Shown here: piece by piece, positions 9,607 to 17,528 of the stretch
Position numbering within the stretch: position 1 is the stretch's first letter
Layout: each line of letters begins with the position of its first letter
Origin: RYN-230 sp963717125
Lineage (GTDB): Bacteria; Actinomycetota; Actinomycetes; Streptosporangiales; Streptosporangiaceae
DNA: 64,000 nucleotides
Direction: 5' to 3'
Assembly (NCBI GenBank): GCA_963717125.1
Contig: CAVQVG010000020.1
Coordinates: forward strand, 186,001-250,000
Translations under genes and position numbers: made by a program
Notes under the pieces: generated by a model
What the model was told of the DNA's origin: nothing
Databases searched by the model: none
Seen by the model: only the letters and a program-made list of their open reading frames with translations

Positions 9607-10635
9607 TCAGGGGACGAGGATGGCGCGTCCGCGCACCCGGCCCGCGTCGAGATCCGCGAACGCCTCCACGGCGCTGGTCAGCGGGTAGGTCCGGGTGTGC
9701 AGGGTGACCTTGCCCGCCTCGGCCAGGGACATCAGCTCGGCCAGGTCGTTGTAGGTGCCGACGATGTTCCCGATGATGTTGCGCTCGGTGGAGATGATGT
9801 CGAGCGTCGGGATCTCCAGCGTGCCGCCGTAGCCGATGACGAAGTAGGAGCCGGCCGGGGCGGTCATGTTCCACCCGTCCATCTCGGCGCCCTGCTCGGC
9901 GACGAAGTCCAGCACCACGTGGGCGCCGGCTCCGCCCGTCAGGTCCTTCACCGCGTCCACCTGGCTGCCGTCGGCGACCACGGTGTGCTGCGCGCCGAGC
10001 TGCTCGGCCAGCTTCAGCGCGTCCGGGTTGCGGTCCACCACGACGACGGTGGTAGCGGACAGCGCAGCCAGGCACTGGATGCCGATGTGGCCCAGCCCGC
10101 CCGCGCCGATCACCACCGCGGTGGTGCCGGGGTAGAGCAGCGGGAGGGCCTTGCGGACCGCGTGGTAGGCGGTAATGCCCGCGTCGGCCAGCGCCGCCAC
10201 GTCCTGCGGCTGAGTCGCCGGGTCCAGCTTCACGCAGGCCCTGGCTGAGGTGAGCAGGTATTCGGCCATCCCCCCATCGCGGGACAGGCCGGGGAACGAG
10301 CGGTCGCCGGTGCAGTGCATGTCGTCGCCGGCCCGGCAGGCCCGGCACAGCCCGCAGGTCGGGGTGGGATGCAGGATCACGGTGTCGCCCACGGCGACGT
10401 TGGTGACCGCCGAGCCGATCTGGTGCACCCACCCGGCGTTCTCGTGACCCAGGATGTAAGGCAGCGGGGTGCCCATCGCCGCGTCCCACTGGCCTTCGAT
10501 GATGTGCAGGTCGGTACGGCAGACGCCCGCCCCGCCGATCTTCACGATGACGTCGAGCGGGCCGCCGATGGCCGGTTCCGGTACCTCGTCGATCACCGGC
10601 TGCTCGTGGAACGCGTGCAAGCGGACGGCCTTCAT
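9607..10635 (-). CDS. zinc-dependent NAD alcohol dehydrogenase
   Basis: A 342-residue medium-chain dehydrogenase. Catalytic zinc ligands are in GVCRTDLH and GHENAG; the structural zinc cluster has four Cys in CGLCRACRAGDDMHC. The nucleotide fold is VVIGAGGLGHIGIQ, followed by VVVVDRNPDALKLAEQ, whose Asp favours NAD over NADP. The ATG at 10635 overlaps the stop of the DUF59 gene, which makes it a better start than upstream codons. In this operon it should oxidise the alcohol formed by the monooxygenase (for example 1- or 2-propanol). Confidence 0.92.
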   Translation of the reverse strand: MKAVRLHAFHEQPVIDEVPEPAIGGPLDVIVKIGGAGVCRTDLHIIEGQWDAAMGTPLPYILGHENAGWVHQIGSAVTNVAVGDTVILHPTPTCGLCRACRAGDDMHCTGDRSFPGLSRDGGMAEYLLTSARACVKLDPATQPQDVAALADAGITAYHAVRKALPLLYPGTTAVVIGAGGLGHIGIQCLAALSATTVVVVDRNPDALKLAEQLGAQHTVVADGSQVDAVKDLTGGAGAHVVLDFVAEQGAEMDGWNMTAPAGSYFVIGYGGTLEIPTLDIISTERNIIGNIVGTYNDLAELMSLAEAGKVTLHTRTYPLTSAVEAFADLDAGRVRGRAILVP

Positions 10636-11405
10636 TGGTCCTCCTCGACCTGGGGTTGCTGGCCTAGCCCGGCCGTGTCGTTGTATCGGTGCCCCAACAT
10701 CCCGCGGCACATGCTGCCGTTCGCCTCGATGCTGGTCCGGGTCAGCCGGGCCCGTCCCAGGTGCATCCGCAGGGAATCCGGGCTGACCGGCTCCCCGGTC
10801 TTAGGGTCGATGAGCAGCCACGCGTCATCACCAGCGGGCAGGCCAAGTTCGGCCCGGCGCTCGCGTAGCCGCCGCAGCGCGGCCGAGGGCGGCACCTCAC
10901 CGAGGGTCATCCCCGGCAAACTGGCCGGGTCGGTCCCGGCGCTGAGCAGCGGCCGGCAGACCTGATCGGTACCGGCCAGCACCGCCTTGCGCAGGAAGTC
11001 GGCCCGCAGCTCGTGCAGCTCGCCGACCGCCTCCCCGTCGAAGGACTGGGCGAATCCCGCCCGCGCGGCCACCCCCCCGTTGATGGCGTCCGAGGCGAAG
11101 TGATCCTCCAGCACGATCTCCGCGCGGCGGACGCCGGGGGTGGCCGCCACCGCGTCGTAGGCGTCGGCCACCATCAGGAAGGCGAAGTTGGGAGCGCAGA
11201 AGTACGTGGGCAGCCGCAGCCGGACCTGAGCGTCCCCGTCCGGGGAGACGGTGCATGAGGCCACGAAGCCGAGCGAGGTGACCGGCTCGTCCAGCTCCGG
11301 GTCGCGCACCGTCTCCAGCGCGGCGAGCACCGCCGCTGGCGCAGGCGGACCCGCCGGTCCGTCTGCGCCAGTACCTGCAGTGATGCTTGTTGCGGAAACA
11401 GTCAT
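10632..11405 (-). CDS. DUF59 / MIP18-like iron-sulfur assembly-type protein
   Basis: A 257-residue protein with an N-terminal DUF59 (MIP18/PaaD-like) domain: LETVRDPELDEPVTSLGFVA, then DGDAQVRLRLPTYFCAPNFA with the conserved Cys. Such domains help assemble Fe-S or other metal centres. The C-terminal 130 residues are less familiar and contain a short TCAGLR-unlike segment ending SMCRGMLGHRYND. It overlaps both neighbours by 4 nt (ATGA junctions), so it is tightly coupled to the amidohydrolase and the alcohol dehydrogenase. A role in maturation of the diiron hydroxylase or the reductase 2Fe-2S centre is inferred from context. Confidence 0.8.
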   Translation of the reverse strand: MTVSATSITAGTGADGPAGPPAPAAVLAALETVRDPELDEPVTSLGFVASCTVSPDGDAQVRLRLPTYFCAPNFAFLMVADAYDAVAATPGVRRAEIVLEDHFASDAINGGVAARAGFAQSFDGEAVGELHELRADFLRKAVLAGTDQVCRPLLSAGTDPASLPGMTLGEVPPSAALRRLRERRAELGLPAGDDAWLLIDPKTGEPVSPDSLRMHLGRARLTRTSIEANGSMCRGMLGHRYNDTAGLGQQPQVEEDQ

Positions 11406-12469
11406 GCTCCCGTGACCAGCTGCGGATCGTCTTCGACCAGCTTGGCGTCATCCTGCGACGCCGGGGCGCTGCTGCCCTTGATCTGGAACTCCGCCGGGAC
11501 CTCGATGTCGTAGAGCTTGGCCGCGTTCAGTCCGAGGATCTTCTTCTTGGTCGCCGTGTTCACCCTGGGGAAGTCGGAGAACTCGTCGCTGGGGTAGTCC
11601 CAGTCCACGAAGCCCTCGATCTGCCACTTCGGCTCCCAGATGCCGTAGTCACTGCCGAAGGTCATCTTGTCCTCGCCGACCCAGAACAGCAGCTCGCCCA
11701 TGACCCTGGCGAAGAACTTCGGCCGCGCGTACATCAGGCCGCCGATGACCACGGACAGGCCGGCGTAGACGTTGGGCTCCTGCGTCGCCATGAAGCAGAA
11801 GTCCTCGATCCGGGGCAGGCCGACGTGCTCGACGATGAAGTTCAGGTCCGGGAAGTCGGTCGCCGCGTGGTCCACGTCGGAGACGTCGAAGGCGTCCTTG
11901 TCCAGCGGCCAGATCGTCGGGCCCTTGTGCACGTGGATGTTCTTGATGCCCAGGCTCTGGGCCGCCTCCAGGAACCGGTAGGCGCCGGGGTCGGACAGCT
12001 TGTAGCCCCGGGAGCCGTTGTTCCACTCGGCGGTGTAGAGCTTGACGCCCTTCGAGCCGTAGGTGTTGACGTTCTTCTTGAGCTCTTCCAGCCCTGGGTC
12101 GCCGTCGCGGGGGTCGAACCGGGTGTTGTAAATGAACTTGCCCGGGTGCCGCTTGCCCATCTCGGCGTTGCGCTCGGTGGTGTTGAAGCCCTCCTTGTAC
12201 CACTCCTTCAGGTACGTCGGCTGGAAGACCGCCACGTCCACGTAACCGTCTTCGAAGACGTCCTTCATCAGGTCGTCCTCGGAGTACTTCTGGAAGTGCT
12301 CGATGGACCAGTGCGTCTCGGGCGGGCCGAGGCCCTGGTACGCGTGGAAGCACTCGATCCAGCCCTTGGCGTACTGCTCCGCCCCCCGCACCCAGTTGTC
12401 GGGAGCAGCGTTCCAGTAATGCATGTGGCTATCCACCACGAAATACTTCTCGCCATTCTTCTCGTACAC
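11402..12469 (-). CDS. amidohydrolase-family (Amidohydro_2) protein of prm locus
   Basis: A 355-residue TIM-barrel metal hydrolase of the amidohydrolase-2 type. The N-terminal DSHMHYW carries the HxH metal ligands, FIVEHVGLPRIEDF supplies a later His, and MTFGSDYGIWEP the final Asp. The same gene sits just after prmD in Rhodococcus-type propane monooxygenase clusters, but its reaction there is not known. Some family members are decarboxylases or lactonases. It overlaps the DUF59 gene by 4 nt and starts 48 nt after prmD. Confidence 0.85.
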   Translation of the reverse strand: MYEKNGEKYFVVDSHMHYWNAAPDNWVRGAEQYAKGWIECFHAYQGLGPPETHWSIEHFQKYSEDDLMKDVFEDGYVDVAVFQPTYLKEWYKEGFNTTERNAEMGKRHPGKFIYNTRFDPRDGDPGLEELKKNVNTYGSKGVKLYTAEWNNGSRGYKLSDPGAYRFLEAAQSLGIKNIHVHKGPTIWPLDKDAFDVSDVDHAATDFPDLNFIVEHVGLPRIEDFCFMATQEPNVYAGLSVVIGGLMYARPKFFARVMGELLFWVGEDKMTFGSDYGIWEPKWQIEGFVDWDYPSDEFSDFPRVNTATKKKILGLNAAKLYDIEVPAEFQIKGSSAPASQDDAKLVEDDPQLVTGA

Positions 12470-12517
12470 TCTGTCTCCCTTGCTCAGAGGCTGAATCGAG
12501 TGCTTCCGGCGGGGTTG

Positions 12518-12889
12518 CTACTTCGACGCGACGAGGTCGAAGCCGATGTACTCGGCTGCGTCTTCCGGGTTCGCGAACATGATGGTCCGGTCGTCTTCAT
12601 GGATCATCCGGCCGTAGTGCGTGGACATGTTCTCCTCGAACTCGGCCGCGTCGAAGAAACCCGGTTCCTCACCGAGCGCCTCGGACACCTCGTCGTAGAT
12701 GACGTCCATGCGCCCGGTCGCGTTGACCCGGATCATGGACGGCAGCGCCATCACGATCACGTTGGGCTTGCCGCTCATGACCTGGGCCACCACGTCGCCG
12801 ACCTGATTGTTCATCAGGGTGAACCCGCACTTGTTGGACGCCGTGTTGTCGGACTTGAACGGGCTTTCCGCGGTCTGGAACGTGGTCAC
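12518..12889 (-). CDS. prmD: propane monooxygenase coupling (effector) protein
   Basis: A 123-residue small regulatory component of a soluble diiron monooxygenase, similar to MmoB/DmpM-type proteins. It binds the hydroxylase and couples NADH use to substrate oxidation; it has no cofactor. The family features are seen in CGFTLMNNQVGDVVAQVMSG, then VMALPSMIRVNATGRMDVIY. The start is the GTG at 12889, which overlaps the prmC stop (GTGA); the long upstream extension in the same frame is antisense shadow and is discarded. Confidence 0.92.
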   Translation of the reverse strand: MTTFQTAESPFKSDNTASNKCGFTLMNNQVGDVVAQVMSGKPNVIVMALPSMIRVNATGRMDVIYDEVSEALGEEPGFFDAAEFEENMSTHYGRMIHEDDRTIMFANPEDAAEYIGFDLVASK

Positions 12890-14058
12890 TGTGCCAACTC
12901 CTTCGGTGTTTCCAGGTGCAGGTCGGACAAGATTCCGCTGAACCTGCTCTTCGCCGCGTCCAGCGAGTCCTCGAATCGGGGCGGCTTCGCCTCGGGCTGC
13001 GACCACACCGGCTGCAGCCTCCGCGCGGCGGAGATGGCCTGCGGCACCCAGTTGGACAGCCACTGCTGCAGGATCTCCTTGTTGTGATTGGCGAATTCCC
13101 GGTCGCTGGTCAGCAGCTCGAACATGACCCGGGTGTAGCGCAGGTCCCGCTCGGCGTAGTCGTACTCCGCCGCGCCCACGACGGTCGGGGTGATGAAGTC
13201 CCCGTTGCGCGGAGCGGCGTGCTGCACCAGGCTGCTCCGGAATGGCTCGCCGACCAGCGGCTCGAACACCACGTTCGCCGCGAAGATCGCCTCGCACCAA
13301 TCGTCGATCCCGGTCAGCTTCTCCGCCGTCTCCCGGACGCCCTGCCAGGCCGGGTCGTTGTTCCAGGTGTCGACGTGCGCGCTGCCATCGAAGCGTTCCA
13401 TCTCCTCGCTTAGCGTCAGGTTGTACAGCGCCAGGTCCTGGGCGGCCCGGATCCGGTGCATGCTGTTCACCGAGATCGCGTTGTTGTGCATGTTCGTCGG
13501 CGCCCGGCGGTTCGCGTTCGCGAACAGGTACAGGCCGAGACCGTGGTCCACGTGCATCCACGCCCCGACGTTCCGCTCCACGAACGTCACCCAGCTCTGG
13601 TTCCACTGGTCAAACGCCTTCGTTTGCCTGGCTGCGTCGATGTTCTGGTTCAGCTGCCGCACGACGTTGGCGTTGTACCGGTAGAGGGTGAGCTCCCACT
13701 CCTCGTTCGGGTCCCGGAACTCATGCCAGCCGAGCGCGGGCCAGTCATACCCCTTGCCGCCGGAGCCCGGGTAGCGCTCCGGCTCGGGGCGGTCCGATCC
13801 CCACGCCTTGAGGACCGTCCAGTCCAGCGGGTACCCACCCCGGCCGTCGGAGAAACCGTAGAGCCAGCCCTGGCTGAGGTAGTGCCGTGGATCGGGCTGC
13901 ACCTCGACGGTCACGTCTTCGTAGTGGGTCTGCTTGCGCTTGGCCGGCGTGTAGTAGTTGAACCGACGTGCGTCCGAGTCCGGGAATTCCTTCGCCCCCG
14001 CTTCCGCGTCGGTGTGGACTACCCTCGGGACACTGCGTTCTGCTGGCGCGGTTGTCAT
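12886..14058 (-). CDS. prmC: propane monooxygenase hydroxylase small (beta) subunit
   Basis: A 390-residue ferritin-like fold subunit that packs against the catalytic large subunit in the hydroxylase dimer of a soluble diiron monooxygenase. It has the typical family opening (RRFNYYTPAKRKQTHYEDVT), GWLYGFSDGRGGYPLDWT, and the helical core RAAQDLALYNLTLSEEM. It lacks a full set of diiron ligands, as expected for the beta subunit. It lies between prmB and prmD, giving the A-B-C-D order known from Rhodococcus and the Mycobacterium mim cluster, and overlaps prmD by 4 nt. Confidence 0.93.
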   Translation of the reverse strand: MTTAPAERSVPRVVHTDAEAGAKEFPDSDARRFNYYTPAKRKQTHYEDVTVEVQPDPRHYLSQGWLYGFSDGRGGYPLDWTVLKAWGSDRPEPERYPGSGGKGYDWPALGWHEFRDPNEEWELTLYRYNANVVRQLNQNIDAARQTKAFDQWNQSWVTFVERNVGAWMHVDHGLGLYLFANANRRAPTNMHNNAISVNSMHRIRAAQDLALYNLTLSEEMERFDGSAHVDTWNNDPAWQGVRETAEKLTGIDDWCEAIFAANVVFEPLVGEPFRSSLVQHAAPRNGDFITPTVVGAAEYDYAERDLRYTRVMFELLTSDREFANHNKEILQQWLSNWVPQAISAARRLQPVWSQPEAKPPRFEDSLDAAKSRFSGILSDLHLETPKELAQ

Positions 14059-14141
14059 GAGGTCTCTCCTTCATCGTGAGAGTTCAGGCAAGGGTCGCCA
14101 CCAGGCGCGCTCGCTGGTGGCCGGGCTGGCATGTCCGCTCC

Positions 14142-15188
14142 TCACTGCTCGCCGGGATCCCCGGTAGTGGTGAACTTGTCGTAGTAGATGCGCTTTTCCT
14201 CCACGCCCAGCTGCCCGAGCAGCGGCAGGGCCGCCTCCACCATGGGCGGCGGACCGCAGACGTAGGCGTGTGCTCCGGTCAGGTCACTGGCATGCCGCCT
14301 GACCACGTCCGTGATCAGGCCGGTCTCGCCGCTCCACTCGTCTTCCATGTCCGCATCCGACAACGCCGGGATATACCGGAAGTTCGGCAGCTTCTCCTCG
14401 AGCTCGTGCAGCTCGGCCTCGAAGCAGAGGTCCCGCTTGGCCCGCGCGCCGTAGAAGAAGGTGGCCTTGCGCTGGATACCGCGCTCGCCCAGCGTCCGCA
14501 GCAGCGCCAGGATCGGCGCCATGCCCGCCCCGCCGCCCACGAAGACCAGGTCATTCTCGCCGTCGCGGAGCGTAAAGACGCCGAACGGCCCGGACAGGTC
14601 CAGCCGGTCACCCTCGGCCAGCTTCTCGGCCAGGAACCTGGAGAACTTCCCGTCCGGGTAGACCTTGATGACGAACTCCAGCAGCCCGCTTTCCCGGCTG
14701 GAGGTGTTCGCCATCGAGAACGACCGCGTCGCGTCCGTTCCGGGAATGGCGATATCCATGTACTGGCCGGGAAAGAACTTGATCTCCTCCGGCTCGAGCA
14801 AGCGCAGGATCAGGTGGCGCATGTCGTGGGTGACCGCGTCCCTGGACACCACCTCCGCAACGCCCTGCTGGATCGGCAGGCCGGAGCGGATCATCTCTTC
14901 GTCGTAGTTGAGCAGCTCGATCGTGACGTCCTCGTACGCATGCGCCCGGCACAGCAGGGTGTAGCCCTCTTCGAGCTCGTAATCGGGGAGTGCGAACGTG
15001 GAGTACTTGTCGAGCTCGATGTCCTCGCCGTCCAGCACGAACGACTTGCAAGCGGAGCACTGCCCCTCTTTGCAGCCGTGCATGAGCATGATTCCCTGCT
15101 CGGCGGCGGCCCGGAGGATGGTCTGCTCCTCGCTGACCTCGATCTCGATGCCGACCGGCTCGAATCGCACGACATGCTTCTCCGCCAT
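14142..15188 (-). CDS. prmB: propane monooxygenase NADH reductase
   Basis: A 348-residue iron-sulfur flavoprotein that carries electrons from NADH to the hydroxylase. The N-terminal plant-type 2Fe-2S ferredoxin domain has CKEGQCSACKS plus the later LLCRAHA Cys. The FAD domain follows (TRSFSMANTSS), then the NADH domain (FVGGGAGMAPILALLRTL) and the C-terminal AYVCGPPPMVEAA. The ATG at 15188 is preceded by a GAGGGAG ribosome-binding site, so the longer upstream frame is not used. It lies about 100 nt after prmA in the same operon. Confidence 0.95.
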   Translation of the reverse strand: MAEKHVVRFEPVGIEIEVSEEQTILRAAAEQGIMLMHGCKEGQCSACKSFVLDGEDIELDKYSTFALPDYELEEGYTLLCRAHAYEDVTIELLNYDEEMIRSGLPIQQGVAEVVSRDAVTHDMRHLILRLLEPEEIKFFPGQYMDIAIPGTDATRSFSMANTSSRESGLLEFVIKVYPDGKFSRFLAEKLAEGDRLDLSGPFGVFTLRDGENDLVFVGGGAGMAPILALLRTLGERGIQRKATFFYGARAKRDLCFEAELHELEEKLPNFRYIPALSDADMEDEWSGETGLITDVVRRHASDLTGAHAYVCGPPPMVEAALPLLGQLGVEEKRIYYDKFTTTGDPGEQ

Positions 15189-15288
15189 GGCTCCCTCGCG
15201 ATCGCGCCTGTGGTTGATAAGCGCTGTGGCGGGAGGGGGCCGCAGGTCCCGCCTGCGGCCCACCTCCCGGTCTTGGCAGCCAGCTGGC

Positions 15289-16941
15289 TCAGGCGTCGGC
15301 AGGCGCGGGACGGCCTGCGGGGCCCTGCCGGTTGTAGTCCGCCTGGAATGCGGCGCGCTGTTCCGGCGTCATCTCGTTGAGCAGGACGTTCGGGCTCTGC
15401 ACCGGCGCCATCCGGCGCAGGTGGTCCAGCGTCCACATCTTCTTCGGGTCGAGGTCCAGGTGCGGCTGGGCGGTCAGGGTCTTCCCGTCGTCCCGGACGA
15501 AGCCCATGTCGGAGACCACGTCGGCCCAGTTCCAGCCGTGGTACAGGGTCTCCCATTCGCGCTTGCCGATGAGCTGGCCCATGTTCGGCGTGGACCGGCC
15601 CATGAACGTCGGCCGGAAGGCTTCCACGTCCGTCCACCGGCAGGCCTCGTGGCAGTAGGTGCGCACCTGGCCGTCGACCTCGTCCATGACCATGTCCTCG
15701 CGGACCAGGCACGGCACCATGCAGGTCCAGCAGCGGTGCGGGTACACGTAGTCGACGTTCTCGGCCACGATCGGGTGGTGCCCGTTCGGCCGGGACAGCC
15801 GGTTGTAGTTCTCCCACCACTTGCCGTACCGGTCATACCAGCCCGGGTACTTGTACTCGAACCACTCGAAGTCCTTGTCGGTCATCGGGTCGATCCGCCA
15901 GTAGTTGGCCAGCCAGCCGGTGGCGAAGAACTGGGCTACCTCGTGCACGTAGCCCTTGTTCCAGATCTGGTTCCACGCTTCCTCGATGAGGTCGTGCGGG
16001 ATGACCAGGCCGTACTTCTCGAGCGGCACGAGGTAGCTGCGGTAGTAGTCGTCGTAGATCCACCGCCGCCACATCTCGGCGTAGGACTCGCGGTCCTTGC
16101 GCCGGTCCTTGGTGCCGTACTCGATGAACGTGCCGATGGCGGCGTCCACCACGCGGTGGTTGTTCCACCACGCGTAGCGCAGGTCGCGCTCGAGCAGCTG
16201 GTGGTTCTCCTCGTCGGCCAGGGCCATCAGCAGCGTGGCGTACCCGTTGCTGATGTGCCGCGACTCGTCCGACTGCACCGAGTGGAACACCGTCGGCAGC
16301 AGGTAGTCGCCGTTCGCGGCGGCCTCGGCGGGCATGGCGACGAACAGCGTGTTGGTGAACGCGGTCTCGGCCACGATCGTCAGGTAGATGCTCGCCGCCG
16401 TGATCGCGTCACCGGTGATGAAGCCCTCGGCGAACTGCCGGCCGATCGTCCCGCAGTAGTCGTCCTGGAAGCCGCGGAGGCTTTGGTTGAAGCCCGCCGG
16501 GTCGATGTAGTTCTGCATGTACAGGCGCTTGAGGTTCTGCTGGATCGTCGAGTGCCGTACCTCGTCGATCATCTGGATCGCCTGGCCGTTGTGCAGTTCC
16601 GGGTTGGGGACCGTGCGGAACAGCAGCGGCATCGCCCGCGCCGCCGAGATCTCGGGCAGCGGGATGATGGACAGGAACAGCTTCTGCCACTCCATCCAGC
16701 GCTCTTGCACCTGCCGGAACATGTTGCCCCGGATGGCCCCGTCCTCGGCTCCGTAGACCCGGTGGTCCTTCTCTTCCTGCATCGGGAAGTAGGACCGCAG
16801 GACCTGCTTCAGGGGATCCTTCTTCTGCGCCTTCCGGAACGAGTAGTCGGTTCCGTACTGGGACACCGGCTCGTGGTACATCGGTTCCCAGGACAGTTCC
16901 TGAATCTTCTGGTGGGCCTTGGCCACACTCTGGCGACTCAT
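15289..16941 (-). CDS. prmA: propane monooxygenase hydroxylase large (alpha) subunit
   Basis: A 550-residue catalytic subunit of a soluble diiron monooxygenase (group 5, propane/MimA type). The two EXXH diiron motifs are visible: IDEVRHSTIQQ near residue 130 and QSDESRHISNGYA near residue 230, with other Glu ligands in the same four-helix bundle. It hydroxylates propane or related short alkanes, and co-oxidises many other substrates in relatives. The ATG at 16941 has a strong GGGAAGGGG-type ribosome-binding site 7-8 nt upstream. It is full length with no frameshift. A palindromic operator candidate lies 64-78 nt upstream. Confidence 0.95.
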   Translation of the reverse strand: MSRQSVAKAHQKIQELSWEPMYHEPVSQYGTDYSFRKAQKKDPLKQVLRSYFPMQEEKDHRVYGAEDGAIRGNMFRQVQERWMEWQKLFLSIIPLPEISAARAMPLLFRTVPNPELHNGQAIQMIDEVRHSTIQQNLKRLYMQNYIDPAGFNQSLRGFQDDYCGTIGRQFAEGFITGDAITAASIYLTIVAETAFTNTLFVAMPAEAAANGDYLLPTVFHSVQSDESRHISNGYATLLMALADEENHQLLERDLRYAWWNNHRVVDAAIGTFIEYGTKDRRKDRESYAEMWRRWIYDDYYRSYLVPLEKYGLVIPHDLIEEAWNQIWNKGYVHEVAQFFATGWLANYWRIDPMTDKDFEWFEYKYPGWYDRYGKWWENYNRLSRPNGHHPIVAENVDYVYPHRCWTCMVPCLVREDMVMDEVDGQVRTYCHEACRWTDVEAFRPTFMGRSTPNMGQLIGKREWETLYHGWNWADVVSDMGFVRDDGKTLTAQPHLDLDPKKMWTLDHLRRMAPVQSPNVLLNEMTPEQRAAFQADYNRQGPAGRPAPADA

Positions 16942-17004
16942 GGTCACCCCTTCCCCTACGAAAGTCCTTGTGCCGAATAACAACCTGTAAAAGCGAGGGC
17001 CGGC

Positions 17005-17019
17005 TTCTCAACATGAGAC
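17005..17019. promoter_or_regulatory. promoter-proximal palindromic operator candidate upstream of prmA
   Basis: TTCTCAACATGAGAC: a 15-bp near-palindrome centred 71 nt upstream of the prmA ATG. It matches the second copy at 17405-17419 at 13 of 15 positions. Two copies in one control region beside a Fis-type activator suggest binding sites for that activator. Inference from sequence only. Confidence 0.6.
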
Positions 17020-17027
17020 ATGGCCTT

Positions 17028-17054
17028 CTACCTGGGCTTTCTCCCCCTAGGTAG
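17028..17054 (-). promoter_or_regulatory. hairpin between small ORF and prmA
   Basis: CTACCTGGG pairs with CCCTAGGTAG (9 bp with one bulged T) around an 8-nt loop. It lies between the stop of the 82-residue ORF (17072) and the prmA start, about 90 nt upstream of prmA. It could be a partial terminator that lets the small ORF and prmA be made at different levels, or a 5' leader stabiliser. There is no clear U-tract on the minus strand. Confidence 0.4.
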
Positions 17055-17071
17055 GGGCCGGACCCGGCACA

Positions 17072-17320
17072 TCAGCGGTCCCCGAAAAACGCATCCCGTA
17101 GATCAGCGAGGTGATCCCGGACGTCAGCGCTGAGCTGCTGGTTACCCTCTGGGGCCGGCTCAACCCCCAGCGTCCGCAACAGATCGGCGGCCGGGCGACC
17201 CGGGTCACCAGACTCCCCCAGGACCGGATGCAGTCCCTGCTCAGCTAGGTGGTGGAACACCAGGTTGACCACGCTCCATGGGTTGAACGTCTCGGTGGCG
17301 GGCATACCTGGCTCATCCAT
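17072..17320 (-). CDS. small protein of unknown function at head of prm operon
   Basis: An 82-residue acidic protein (NPWSVVNLVFHHLAEQGLHP near residue 13, then PAADLLRTLGVEPAP and a C-terminal ADVRDHLADLRDAFFGD helix). It has a good start: ATG with GGAG eight bases upstream. It lies in the divergent region between the activator and prmA, on the prmA strand, with its own palindrome upstream (17405-17419). I do not recognise the family with certainty. Position suggests a small accessory or regulatory subunit of the monooxygenase system, or a product under the same activator. Confidence 0.6.
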   Translation of the reverse strand: MDEPGMPATETFNPWSVVNLVFHHLAEQGLHPVLGESGDPGRPAADLLRTLGVEPAPEGNQQLSADVRDHLADLRDAFFGDR

Positions 17321-17404
17321 CAGGCAACTCCGGTTTCTTCAGCGAGTCATCGCAGCCGATCCGGCGTTGCTTCTCATCAAAACTCCGCAGCCCAGGGCCT
17401 CTCG

Positions 17405-17419
17405 GTCTCAACTTGAGAC
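17405..17419. promoter_or_regulatory. distal palindromic operator candidate (activator site)
   Basis: GTCTCAACTTGAGAC: a perfect 7-1-7 inverted repeat. It is 110 nt upstream of the activator GTG (17529) and 85 nt upstream of the small ORF start (17320), so it could serve both divergent units. The near-copy at 17005-17019 shares 13 of 15 bases. This is the most symmetrical sequence in the intergenic region. Confidence 0.65.
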
Positions 17420-17528
17420 AGGAGCCGGTAACGTCGCGCTTATGTTGGGTACGTAGGACGCGAAGTCGGCGGCCCATCCACGGGTGGCTGGCTTGCGACA
17501 GAAGTGCCGGGAGGTACGGAGGCGCCAC

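Noticed and set aside
11387..13087. Long plus-strand frame opposite the amidohydrolase and prmD
   Set aside because: Shadow of two well-supported minus-strand genes; the translation shows no domain.
16942..17528. Sigma-54 (-24/-12) promoter at prmA
   Set aside because: No clear TGGCAC-N5-TTGCA match was found by eye, and the activator lacks GAFTGA.
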